Origin: CADAWZ01 sp045114665
Lineage (GTDB): Bacteria > Vulcanimicrobiota > CADAWZ01
Direction of reading: 5' to 3'
Assembly (NCBI GenBank): GCA_045114665.1
Contig: JBGUKW010000188.1
Coordinates: 1 to 14,168, forward strand
DNA: 14,168 nucleotides
Positions 1-7,265 of the stretch are shown here, piece by piece. Made by a program: the position numbers and the translations under genes. The notes beneath the pieces were generated by a model. The model had not been told where the DNA came from. It did no database searches and saw only the letters and a list, made by a program, of their open reading frames with translations. The first letter of the stretch is position 1. Each line of letters starts with the position of its first letter.

Positions 1-3000
1 ATCCAAGGCGTTTAGGACGATAAATGCTCTCATATTTACTGACTGGATATTTTATGATATTGAGAGATTTTATGTTTATTTTATCTTCAATATTGAGTTT
101 CACCTGTTCTGATTCTTCCCTTTTATGCTTCAAAATTCCGCCATAAGCAAACTGACTAAAAATATTACCTATAGAAGGAATACTTCTGTATTGAGTTTTA
201 AGTAACTCAACTTTGTATTCATTAGAATCAGTTTCTTTGAAATATTTCAAGTTCACCAAATCATAAATATTTCCATATTTCTTTTCATCTTTATTTTCAT
301 CATATTTCCATTCTTTACATTGCAAAATAGGTTCAATTTGGAATGGATCACCTGCAATTATAAACTGCTTTGGTTTTGCTTTATACAAAACATAGGCAAT
401 ATATGCAATAGGAATCATTGAAGCCTCATCTATGACTATGTAATCCCATTTAATATCCCTTAAATTATCTATATCTTTTTTCGTAAAATAATCATAAATA
501 AAACGATAAATAGTAGTAACAGTTATATTCTTTTTAGCGTTTTCAATATCAAAAGCTTTATAATGATCATGAAAAATTTCACTTTGCTCAATACTCTTAT
601 CGTCAGTTATTCCAAATCTAACAAGAAAATTTTTATAATCTTCTTCACAACTTTTTTCTATTATTTTATTAGTCAAAACATCTGCAGATTTGTTTGTTGG
701 AGTCAAAACCAAAATTTTTAACTCTTCTGTCTTCATTTTTGGAAGCAAAACTTTTTCTGCAAGATGTGTTGTTTTTCCAGTACCTGGAGGACCAAAAACA
801 AACTCAATAATTTTATCTTTAAAGAGATTTGTTTTCATATCATAATCATCTTCCAACCTGAGAGACTCAAACTTTTCTTGAAGTTCTTTTATCAAAAAAT
901 CAGTATTTTTAGATTCTATCTTAGCTTTTGTAATATTTTTCAAATCATCATCACTAATTTTTTGATTGGATTTCAACTTCACACGAAGTGTGTTATTCCT
1001 GACATTACTAACTTCTATCATAACTGTTTTTGTTTCTTCTTCATCAATAGTAAAAATCAAAGGAATATTTCCCAACTCTTCAATCATTTGTGGTATATAT
1101 CTATTAGGTTCTTTAAGTATAAGTATTTGGTCTGTATCTTTTGTATTATCTTCATATATATTATCTTCATATTTTGAAACTTTATAAAAAGTTATTGTAA
1201 AATCTCTATTTTCTGTTTTTTTATTTCCAATAATCAATTCTTTTTCTTTTTCCAATAAATACTTAAACCAACCAAAAGAATATCGTATAGAATTTTCTAT
1301 TTTCTTTGTAAGTTTTTCTTCTCGTGCCTTTTTGATTTTCTCTTCAGCCTCTGCTTTTATTGCCTTTATTTCATCTTTAAGTTCATCATTTATTTCTTTA
1401 TCAACAGAAGATTCAACATCTTTTGGCTTGTTCTCTAAAGGTTCTTCTGAATTATCAGTTGCAACTTCTTTTTTATCTTCCAAAGAAGCAAGAATATCTT
1501 TAAATTGACTTAACCTTTCAGGCAAATGGTCTATATTAGAAACATATTCATCAGAAGAAATTTGTTCTCTATTTTGCTCTCTCTGTAAGCGTTGTTCTTG
1601 CTTCTGTTCTATTTTATCGAGCAAATCATCTACACTCTTATAACCAAGTTTAATTGCTCTTTCTGTATTTTTATCTAATTTTATTTCTTCTTTAAATTTT
1701 AGATAATCAATTAAATTTTTAACGCCATAAGAATCATTACAATTTTCAGTATAAATATCAGATAATTCATTCTTAGTTATATCTGAAGGAGCAACAAATT
1801 TATTATTTTTATCAATCAACCATTTAGAGGTCTGAAGAAGTAATGTGTCATCCGAAGCAAAATTTTTAGATCGTTCATAGCGATTAAAATAATAACACCT
1901 TATAGAAATATAAGAATCTATATAATGTAAATTTGCTAAAATATTCCAAAAAAACAATGATTTTTTTACATCTTGTTTTTCTACTATATAATCCAATATC
2001 TCATGAAACCCATCAATAGAATATTTATACCAATTACGAGGTCTTCTATATGTAGCTAATCTAAAAATTTCACATCTATATTCATATTTTACTTGTTTAT
2101 CATCATATTCATTATCTAAATACACTATAACTTGTCTTATATCTTTACTTACTTTTAAAAATTTAACAAAAAAATTGTTAAAAATATCTTCAGAATATTC
2201 TATCTTTGATTCTTGCAAAATATTTTTATAATATCCAATATCCAAAAATTTTGTGTTTGGCTTTGTTTCAAAGTATGATTTAAGTTCCTTTGAAGGATAA
2301 TACAATTCAGCTCCCTTTTCATAATATTCCACATTACTATTCAAAGTATAATACTTTAAAAATTTTATATCTTTGAATTTATTTATAGGATACTCTGAAG
2401 ATATGGAGGCTTTTTCACTAAAAAATTTAAATAAACTCACAAAAGTATTATCGTGATCTATATTTGGAAGGTTTTGTTCATATTTTATTAAAACTTTCTT
2501 CTTTAGATAATCTTCAATATCAGGAACTTTTAATTCTAAAGATACCAAAAAATCTTTAGTTTCTTTATTATTTAGAAGTTCTTTATAGACTGTGTTATAT
2601 CCTGAAATATCATTTGCAGGCAAATATAAATCAATTTCACCTTCATCATCATAAATAGAAACGGCTTTTTTATCTTGGTTCAAAAATATAAATTTTGTTT
2701 TTGCTTTTTTTCTTCTATCTTCAGTTTTGTTAATCCAAGAATAGAGTTTATGAAGCCATTCAATAGATTGACTTTCTATAAAAGTTTTAGTAATACTATT
2801 TAAAAAATCATCTTCTGTTATATATTTATTTACTAACAACCTCATATATTCAGCAGTATTATTATCATTTTTGGAATAAAATATCCATTCAGCAGAAGTA
2901 TTATTAAATAAAACTGATAATTGCTCATTTGAAATCAATTCTTTTAAAGGAGTCAATCTTGTATAATAAGAATTTTCTCTTTCAATATATCCATTTTTAG

Positions 3001-4264
3001 TAGGTAAAATCTTTTCAGTTTTAAATTTCTCTCTAATTTCATCATAAAATGAACGAAATGATATTTGTTCATTTTCATTACAAACAAAATTATAAACAGA
3101 AAGTGGCACAATATTTAAAATATCATCATCAATATATTTAATGCCCTTTTCTTCTCCAATATCTCGCAAATAAACCAAACTATCGCCTGCAAGTTTTGAT
3201 AAAATTTCTATCATTTTCTTATTATGCGATTCTTTAGCAACAATATTTGCTCTGCTGTTATTCAAAAGAAATGGAGCATTTATCAAAAAATTCAATTTTG
3301 TATCTTCTCTTGTTGGAAAAAAACAAAATGCAGTTTTTTTAATAGGTTTTAATTGGTTATTTTTTTCATCAACTAAAAAAGCAATCGAACAAGTCAAATC
3401 ATTACTTGTAGGAATTTTTCTATTGAATTTCCAAAATCTCTCTGTAATAATATCACCTGATGCAGAAAATTCTTTTTGAGACTCAATAGATTCAAAGTTC
3501 AACTTTTTTTGTTTAGCTATATCATTTAATTTTACTGTTTTTCCTTGAGTGTATTCTATAAACTCAGCAGTTGTATTTTCATCTAAAATTTTAGATTCAA
3601 TAATTCTTTTTTCATACATTCCAAGATCTTTTTTATCTTTAAATTCATAATCAATATCCTTAATATTATTTAAAAACATACTTGGATATGAAAGAGATTG
3701 CAATTTATTTGAAATATCTTGATATGCTTCCTCTTGTGTCATCTTTTCACTATTAAATGGAAATACAAAAAGTGTTTCGTCTTTTTCTCTCCCATTATAT
3801 TCTTCATCAATTAGAACAGGGACGACAAGTTCTTCTATTCTAAAACAAAAGTCTTGATCATAAATTTCTGGTGTTGATGTATACTGAAAAACAGATTTAA
3901 AACCAACACCAAATTTTCCTATTGTATTTTGTTTTTCTTCTTTTGTAGAATTACCAATAGATGTGATTGAGTTTATATCACCTAATTGTAAAGTGTTATT
4001 TTCATCTTTAGGATCAGATATAGAAAAACGACGAGTTCCATTATGCTTAAAAATCAATCTATCTTTTTCAAGCATAAATTTAACCTTTGTTGCTCCTGTA
4101 TCGTCTGCATTTTGAAGGAGTTCATAGATAAAATGGGCTGTATCAGGATATTTTTCTATAACATCTTTTTTTACCCCATTCATTGAACGCTTTCTCATTA
4201 CTCTCGCATTCTCTTCCCTATCTTTTCGAAGTTCTTCAAACCATTTTTTTTCTTCTTCAGTCAT
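1..4264 (-). CDS. Sacsin-like GHKL ATPase fused to UPF1-like SF1 helicase (3' partial)
   Basis: The frame is open for 1421 codons from ATG at 4264 and leaves the window at its C-terminus. I checked the frame at seven points along the gene. The N-terminal module is a sacsin/HSP90-like GHKL ATPase: ELLQNADD (residues 48-55; Asn52 is the Mg-binding N-box position), a LIFKHNG segment near residue 70, GKFGVGFKSVF from residue 116, and an APFLLNNSRANI segment near residue 335. A long unrecognised middle follows, with Lys/Glu/Gln-rich probable coiled coil around residues 885-902 and 968-990. The C-terminal module is a UPF1-like superfamily 1 helicase: Walker A GPPGTGKTT (1158-1166), Walker B DEAS (1279-1282), GDPFQ (Asp1306) and QYRSIP (Arg1360). 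Later helicase motifs lie outside. AGGAGG at 4277-4282 precedes the start by 12 nt. No Cys signature, signal peptide or membrane segment was seen. The function is inferred: large ATPase-helicase proteins of this kind often occur in antiviral defence loci. A housekeeping nucleic-acid role remains possible. Confidence 0.9.
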   Translation of the reverse strand, partial: MTEEEKKWFEELRKDREENARVMRKRSMNGVKKDVIEKYPDTAHFIYELLQNADDTGATKVKFMLEKDRLIFKHNGTRRFSISDPKDENNTLQLGDINSITSIGNSTKEEKQNTIGKFGVGFKSVFQYTSTPEIYDQDFCFRIEELVVPVLIDEEYNGREKDETLFVFPFNSEKMTQEEAYQDISNKLQSLSYPSMFLNNIKDIDYEFKDKKDLGMYEKRIIESKILDENTTAEFIEYTQGKTVKLNDIAKQKKLNFESIESQKEFSASGDIITERFWKFNRKIPTSNDLTCSIAFLVDEKNNQLKPIKKTAFCFFPTREDTKLNFLINAPFLLNNSRANIVAKESHNKKMIEILSKLAGDSLVYLRDIGEEKGIKYIDDDILNIVPLSVYNFVCNENEQISFRSFYDEIREKFKTEKILPTKNGYIERENSYYTRLTPLKELISNEQLSVLFNNTSAEWIFYSKNDNNTAEYMRLLVNKYITEDDFLNSITKTFIESQSIEWLHKLYSWINKTEDRRKKAKTKFIFLNQDKKAVSIYDDEGEIDLYLPANDISGYNTVYKELLNNKETKDFLVSLELKVPDIEDYLKKKVLIKYEQNLPNIDHDNTFVSLFKFFSEKASISSEYPINKFKDIKFLKYYTLNSNVEYYEKGAELYYPSKELKSYFETKPNTKFLDIGYYKNILQESKIEYSEDIFNNFFVKFLKVSKDIRQVIVYLDNEYDDKQVKYEYRCEIFRLATYRRPRNWYKYSIDGFHEILDYIVEKQDVKKSLFFWNILANLHYIDSYISIRCYYFNRYERSKNFASDDTLLLQTSKWLIDKNNKFVAPSDITKNELSDIYTENCNDSYGVKNLIDYLKFKEEIKLDKNTERAIKLGYKSVDDLLDKIEQKQEQRLQREQNREQISSDEYVSNIDHLPERLSQFKDILASLEDKKEVATDNSEEPLENKPKDVESSVDKEINDELKDEIKAIKAEAEEKIKKAREEKLTKKIENSIRYSFGWFKYLLEKEKELIIGNKKTENRDFTITFYKVSKYEDNIYEDNTKDTDQILILKEPNRYIPQMIEELGNIPLIFTIDEEETKTVMIEVSNVRNNTLRVKLKSNQKISDDDLKNITKAKIESKNTDFLIKELQEKFESLRLEDDYDMKTNLFKDKIIEFVFGPPGTGKTTHLAEKVLLPKMKTEELKILVLTPTNKSADVLTNKIIEKSCEEDYKNFLVRFGITDDKSIEQSEIFHDHYKAFDIENAKKNITVTTIYRFIYDYFTKKDIDNLRDIKWDYIVIDEASMIPIAYIAYVLYKAKPKQFIIAGDPFQIEPILQCKEWKYDENKDEKKYGNIYDLVNLKYFKETDSNEYKVELLKTQYRSIPSIGNIFSQFAYGGILKHKREESEQVKLNIEDKINIKSLNIIKYPVSKYESIYRPKRLG

Positions 4265-4311
4265 CAGATGATCTCACCTCCTATTTTCATATTTTTAATT
4301 TCTCCTTTCAT
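4264..4311 (-). CDS. Possible leader peptide overlapping the ATPase-helicase start
   Basis: A 15-codon frame (MKGEIKNMKIGGEII) starts with ATG at 4311. An internal ATG at 4290 would give 8 codons and has AAAGGAG about 11 nt upstream. Its TGA at 4266-4264 overlaps the ATG of the large ATPase-helicase by one base (TGATG), the arrangement used for translational coupling, and the AGGAGG serving the large gene lies inside the leader. It is too short to judge coding potential, so it may be chance. If real, it would make helicase translation depend on ribosomes passing through the leader. Confidence 0.25.
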   Translation of the reverse strand: MKGEIKNMKIGGEII

Positions 4312-4380
4312 AAAATTAGTGCGTTGTGTTTAGTTGATTATATTTTAAGATTTCCTCCTAAAGCCTCTATTTAGAAGAGA

Positions 4381-4605
4381 TGTCATTGCGAGGGAGCTAT
4401 GCGACCGTGGCAATCTCAACCACTTAATTTAAATTTAGTAATTTATTAAGTAAATCGAGCATAGCATTCTACGATATAGGCGATCGACTCAATTTTTAGG
4501 TAAATAAATAATTTACAGACTTAGATTGCTGGGCTTCCCCCTCGTGGGGATATTTTTTTAAAAACTCGTTAGAGTTTTTAACTATTTCAAAGCCTCGCAA
4601 TGACA
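4381..4605. mobile_element. MITE-like element with TGTCATTGCGAGG terminal inverted repeats
   Basis: Perfect 13-bp terminal inverted repeats TGTCATTGCGAGG (4381-4393) and CCTCGCAATGACA (4593-4605) bound a 225-bp non-coding unit. Subterminal GCAATCT (4410-4416) pairs with AGATTGC (4523-4529), and smaller hairpins occur inside (CCCC-ctcgt-GGGG; AAAAACTC-gtta-GAGTTTTT). The GTCATTGCGAGG...GGCAATC signature is a known type of dispersed palindromic repeat in many bacteria. No transposase gene lies inside, so it would be a non-autonomous, MITE-like unit. No convincing target-site duplication is visible. It sits about 100 bp upstream of the ATPase-helicase gene. Confidence 0.7.
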
Positions 4606-4724
4606 AAGTGGCAGTAAACAGGCATATATTGGATAGTTTATAGCAAATTTTTATTTACTTATTTTTTTAAAATCAACTAACACAAGATGTTAAAATTAAC
4701 AAAAACTCTATACAAACTTAAACA

Positions 4725-4898
4725 TTTAACAACATAGTTTACATAATTCCGTTGCATTTAACAAGAATGTTTAACAACATAGTTTACATAATTTCGTAGC
4801 ATTTAACAAAAATGTTTAACAACATAGTTTACAGAATCTCCGTCGTGTTTAACAACAACGTTTAACAACAACGTTTAACAATGTAGTTTACGTAATTC
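4725..4898. repeat. 45-bp tandem repeat block built on TTTAACA
   Basis: Two full 45-bp copies start at 4725 and 4770 and differ at about three positions. A diverged third starts at 4815 and a partial fourth at 4874. Each begins TTTAACAACATAGTTTAC and contains a second TTTAACA near its end. Between copies three and four, a 13-bp subunit (TTTAACAACAACG) is repeated at 4848-4860 and 4861-4873. About eight TTTAACA motifs therefore lie in 160 bp. No ORF spans the block. Iteron-like protein binding or simple tandem expansion are both possible. Confidence 0.85.
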
Positions 4899-4913
4899 TT
4901 CACAAGAAAAGAC

Positions 4914-4960
4914 AAAAGGTGCTAAAAACTTACGTATATAAACGTAGTTTAGCACCTTTT
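4914..4960. terminator. Long imperfect hairpin, possibly a bidirectional terminator
   Basis: AAAAGGTGCTAAA (4914-4926) is perfectly complementary to TTTAGCACCTTTT (4948-4960). The stem continues inward through ACTTACG/CGTAGT with small bulges around a TATATAAA loop. The right arm ends in TTTT and the left arm starts with AAAA, so it could stop transcripts in either direction. No gene ends immediately beside it, so its role may instead be tied to the flanking repeats. Confidence 0.5.
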
Positions 4961-5000
4961 GTTAACAACTAAGTTAACATTACAACTTTTCTGTTAAGTT

Positions 5001-5067
5001 TTGCGTTTAGTTAACTAAGTTTTTTTGCGTTTAGTTAACTAAGTTTTTTTTAAGTTTAGTTAGCTAA
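5001..5067. repeat. Three tandem copies of the palindrome TTAGTTAACTAA
   Basis: The perfect 12-bp palindrome TTAGTTAACTAA lies at 5007-5018 and 5031-5042, within a 24-bp direct repeat that includes TTGCGT and a T run. A third copy with one mismatch, TTAGTTAGCTAA, lies at 5056-5067. Spacing of 24-25 bp is close to two helical turns, as for side-by-side binding sites of a dimeric protein. GTTAAC also occurs twice just upstream at about 4961-4978. No ORF is present here. Confidence 0.75.
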
Positions 5068-5224
5068 TACAAAAAACATAAGAAAATAACATAAAACTTA
5101 ACACAAAAATTGTACTTTGCTTAAATTCCATATAAGTATTTTTTTTCCTTCTTATTTTAGAAAAAAAATTAAAAATCATCAAAAATAAAGGAAAAAGACA
5201 TCTAAAGGTAATATAAAATCATTA

Positions 5225-5290
5225 ATGGAAACAATGAATGTAAATGCTGAAAAGGCAATGAAGGCTTTAAACGGCAAAAAAAGGCTGTGA
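5225..5290 (+). CDS. Very small ORF ending inside a terminator hairpin (doubtful)
   Basis: A 21-residue frame (METMNVNAEKAMKALNGKKR, then Leu) starts at ATG 5225 and ends at TGA 5290. The frame is open upstream to 5189 without another ATG (reads KKTSKGNIKSL). AAAGG at 5204-5208 is rather far (16 nt) from the ATG. The local base composition and Lys/Ala/Met-rich helix-like peptide look more coding-like than the flanking AT tracts. Its last seven codons form the left arm of the terminator at 5266-5320, which is compatible either with a tiny gene ending at its own terminator or with chance. Confidence 0.2.
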   Translation: METMNVNAEKAMKALNGKKRL

Positions 5291-5320
5291 AGAGCTCACA
5301 GTCTTTTTTTGCCGTTTAAA
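5266..5320. terminator. Strong bidirectional Rho-independent terminator
   Basis: A 25-bp stem with a single G-T mispair: TTTAAACGGC + A7 + GGCTGTGA on the left, TCACAGTC + T7 + GCCGTTTAAA on the right, loop AGAGC. On either strand the GC-rich inner stem (GGCTGTGA/TCACAGTC) is followed by seven Ts. It lies 118 bp beyond the stop of rluB and is the likely end of the trmB-rluB operon transcript. It may also end a plus-strand transcript from the repeat region. Confidence 0.85.
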
Positions 5321-5437
5321 TATGTACCCACAAAGCTTGGCGAATAAGAGTGTCATCAATCTGTACAATTATAAAATAAATAATACCATCTCCATCAACA
5401 TAATATAAACTATCACTAAAACTATAAATACAAAAAT

Positions 5438-6154
5438 CTACAAAATATCCGATTTACTCACCTTTATATAATCACCAGGTATTAAATCTTCCAAAACAAA
5501 CTTTCCTATTCTGACTCTTTTTAAATTCTTGACTTCAAGCCCAAGGGTAGAACACATCTTTCTTATCTGCCTTTTTCTTCCCTCTTTTAAAATGATTCTA
5601 AACAAAATTCCAGTCTCATCTATTCTTCTTGATTCGACCGTAGCCTCTCTCGTTTTTTTGCCGTCAAGCAAAATTCCATTTGCCATTTTTGAAAGCAATT
5701 TCTTTGCATTTTTCTTGCCAGGATATTTTATATTCCAAGATGCAAAAACTTCATATTCTTTCTCGTGATCAAATGATGGATGCGTCAAAATATTTGCAAA
5801 TTCACCGTCATTTGTAAGCAAGATAAGTCCGCAAGAATCGACATCAAGCCTTCCAACAGGAAATACACGAGGCTCTGAAGGAACTAAATCACATACAGTC
5901 ATTGTTGCATGTGGATCGGAAACAGTTGAAACATACCCTTCAGGCTTATTTACCATATAATAAACAAATTCTTCAGGAAGATTAATTGACTTTTCCTCAA
6001 CCTCGACAATGTCTGTTTCAGATTCTATAAAAAAAGGATTTTCTGTTACAATTTTTCCATTAACAGAAACAAGACCATTTTCTATTAATTCGTCAGCCTT
6101 TCTCCTTGAAGAATATCCACATTCTGCTATATATTTGTTAAGCCTAAATCTCAT
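5438..6154 (-). CDS. rluB: rRNA pseudouridine synthase, RsuA/RluB/E/F family
   Basis: This enzyme converts a specific uridine to pseudouridine in ribosomal RNA; RluB modifies 23S rRNA near the peptidyl-transferase centre and RsuA modifies 16S. The 238-aa length fits the family. The N-terminal S4 RNA-binding domain is residues 1-50 (RLNKYIAECGYSSRRKADEL, then GLVSVNG). The catalytic domain begins at YYMVNKPEGYVST (65-77). The catalytic Asp is D104 in GRLDVDSCGLILLTNDG. The C-terminal family motif KEGRKRQIRKM spans residues 190-200. ATG at 6154 overlaps the TGA of the lipoprotein gene (ATGA), so the two are translationally coupled; GAGG lies about 13 nt upstream. It is the last gene of the trmB operon, upstream of the terminator at 5266-5320. 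Family assignment is firm. Whether the substrate is that of RluB, RluE/F or RsuA is less certain. Confidence 0.88.
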   Translation of the reverse strand: MRFRLNKYIAECGYSSRRKADELIENGLVSVNGKIVTENPFFIESETDIVEVEEKSINLPEEFVYYMVNKPEGYVSTVSDPHATMTVCDLVPSEPRVFPVGRLDVDSCGLILLTNDGEFANILTHPSFDHEKEYEVFASWNIKYPGKKNAKKLLSKMANGILLDGKKTREATVESRRIDETGILFRIILKEGRKRQIRKMCSTLGLEVKNLKRVRIGKFVLEDLIPGDYIKVSKSDIL

Positions 6155-6657
6155 TGTTGGCTTTCTTCCTCAAATTCAATTTTCCATTCGTTATTTTCTA
6201 AAACCATATTGACATATTCATTTTTGCCTTTTATAAACAAAACAGCTTTATTGTCTTTTATTTTTACTTTGCTTATCTCAGGATTCATTGGAACATTGAA
6301 AAAATCTTGTGATTTCTCAGTTTTTTTCATAACATAGAGGAAAAATTTTTCAGGCGACATATCCAAAAGCTCATTATATGTAACACCAAGTGATTCAGGT
6401 TTCTTTTTTCTCATCTCAGGTGGCATTGCCTCGATTATTTCGTGCATTCTCTTATAACCTTCTTCAGCAAAAGCCTTTTGAGAATTAGATGAAAGCATTT
6501 TCCAAACTGTCTCCCAATTTTTGTTATTCAAGGCTTCATTAAATGCCATAAAAGCATTTTTAGGTGCAGAATCATTCTGGCAACCTGCAAGAAAAATAAA
6601 AGCACAACATAAACAAACAACTGTAAAATAATTATAAAATTTATTCAATCTAAACAT
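6151..6657 (-). CDS. Putative lipoprotein, NTF2/DUF4878-like
   Basis: This is a 168-aa exported lipoprotein of unknown function. Residues 1-25 form a signal peptide with a basic start and a hydrophobic core (TVVCLCCAFIFL). The lipobox LAGC has Cys26 as the predicted lipidation site, followed by a short polar linker. The mature part begins with an AFMAFNEALNNKNWETVWKM segment (residues about 35-54), then SSNSQKAF. That helical pattern plus the C-terminal strands (KVKIKDNKAVLFIKG, then NNEWKIEFEEE) resemble NTF2-like/DUF4878 lipoproteins; this fold call is from pattern only. GAGG about 8 nt before ATG 6657 (TTGAGGTTAAAAAATG) supports the start. It lies 17 bp after the transglycosylase gene and overlaps rluB by 4 bp, so it belongs to the same operon. 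No catalytic motif is visible. Confidence 0.8.
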   Translation of the reverse strand: MFRLNKFYNYFTVVCLCCAFIFLAGCQNDSAPKNAFMAFNEALNNKNWETVWKMLSSNSQKAFAEEGYKRMHEIIEAMPPEMRKKKPESLGVTYNELLDMSPEKFFLYVMKKTEKSQDFFNVPMNPEISKVKIKDNKAVLFIKGKNEYVNMVLENNEWKIEFEEESQQ

Positions 6658-6674
6658 TTTTTAACCTCAAAATT

Positions 6675-7265
6675 TTACAATGATTCATAAATTTCAAGAA
6701 CAAGATTTACATACTCAATAGTTTCATCATAAGGTGGAATCCCATTGTATTTTTCGACAGCACCTGGACCAGCATTATATGCTGCAAGTGCCAATTCAAG
6801 AGAGCCAAACCTATTTAATTGAATAGCAAGATATTTTGCTCCTGCAATTACATTTTCTTCTGGATCAAATAAATTTGTAGCCCCCATAGCTGAACCAGTA
6901 TAAGGCATTAACTGCATAAGCCCCATAGCTCCAACAGTTGAAACAGCATTTGGATTAAATCCTGATTCAACTTCAATAACAGCCAAAAGCAATTTTGGGT
7001 CTATTCCATAACAGCGACCAACAGAATTTACCAAATTATTTAATTTATTTGATGTAATTTTTGAACTACTTCTGTAAGATAATTTTCTTTTTTTATGAAA
7101 ATTGATGACACTTTCAGGAATATCAAAAATCATTATCTCTGTGCCATCTTGTCTTGAATCCTGTATTTTATTAGAATTACAGTCAATTATAAGGATCTCC
7201 TGCGAATATGAAATTCCAAGAAAGACAAAACAAAAAAGAAAAGTTAATAAAAAAAATCTGTTCAT
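6675..7265 (-). CDS. Secreted lytic murein transglycosylase (SLT domain)
   Basis: This 196-aa protein cleaves the MurNAc-GlcNAc bond of peptidoglycan, forming 1,6-anhydroMurNAc. Residues 1-21 are a signal peptide (MNRFFLLTFLFCFVFLGISYS), so it acts outside the cytoplasmic membrane. After a linker of about 50 residues the SLT domain starts near residue 75. The family signature is ESGFNPNAVSTVGAMGLMQL (residues 100-119), with E100 aligning to the catalytic Glu of the Slt70 family. It is followed by MP, GAKYLAIQLNRFGSLELALA and AAYNAGPGAVEKY, the conserved sugar-binding segment. The domain is complete. ATG 7265 overlaps the trmB TGA (ATGA), which implies coupled translation. It is close to the single-domain MltE/Slt-like proteins. 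A phage or secretion-system transglycosylase is possible, but the neighbours are housekeeping genes. Confidence 0.92.
   Translation of the reverse strand: MNRFFLLTFLFCFVFLGISYSQEILIIDCNSNKIQDSRQDGTEIMIFDIPESVINFHKKRKLSYRSSSKITSNKLNNLVNSVGRCYGIDPKLLLAVIEVESGFNPNAVSTVGAMGLMQLMPYTGSAMGATNLFDPEENVIAGAKYLAIQLNRFGSLELALAAYNAGPGAVEKYNGIPPYDETIEYVNLVLEIYESL

Noticed and set aside
764..1187. Plus-strand ORFs of 137 and 73 aa, and the one at 4183-4374
   Set aside because: They lie wholly or mostly antisense to the long ATPase-helicase frame, have low-complexity Phe/Ile-rich translations and no ribosome-binding sites.
4725..4898. CRISPR array
   Set aside because: Nearly the whole 45-bp unit is conserved between copies, so there are no variable spacers, and no cas gene is in the window.
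4640..5100. Chromosomal replication origin
   Set aside because: I saw no TTATCCACA-type DnaA boxes and no dnaA, dnaN or gyr gene nearby; AT richness and repeats alone are not enough.
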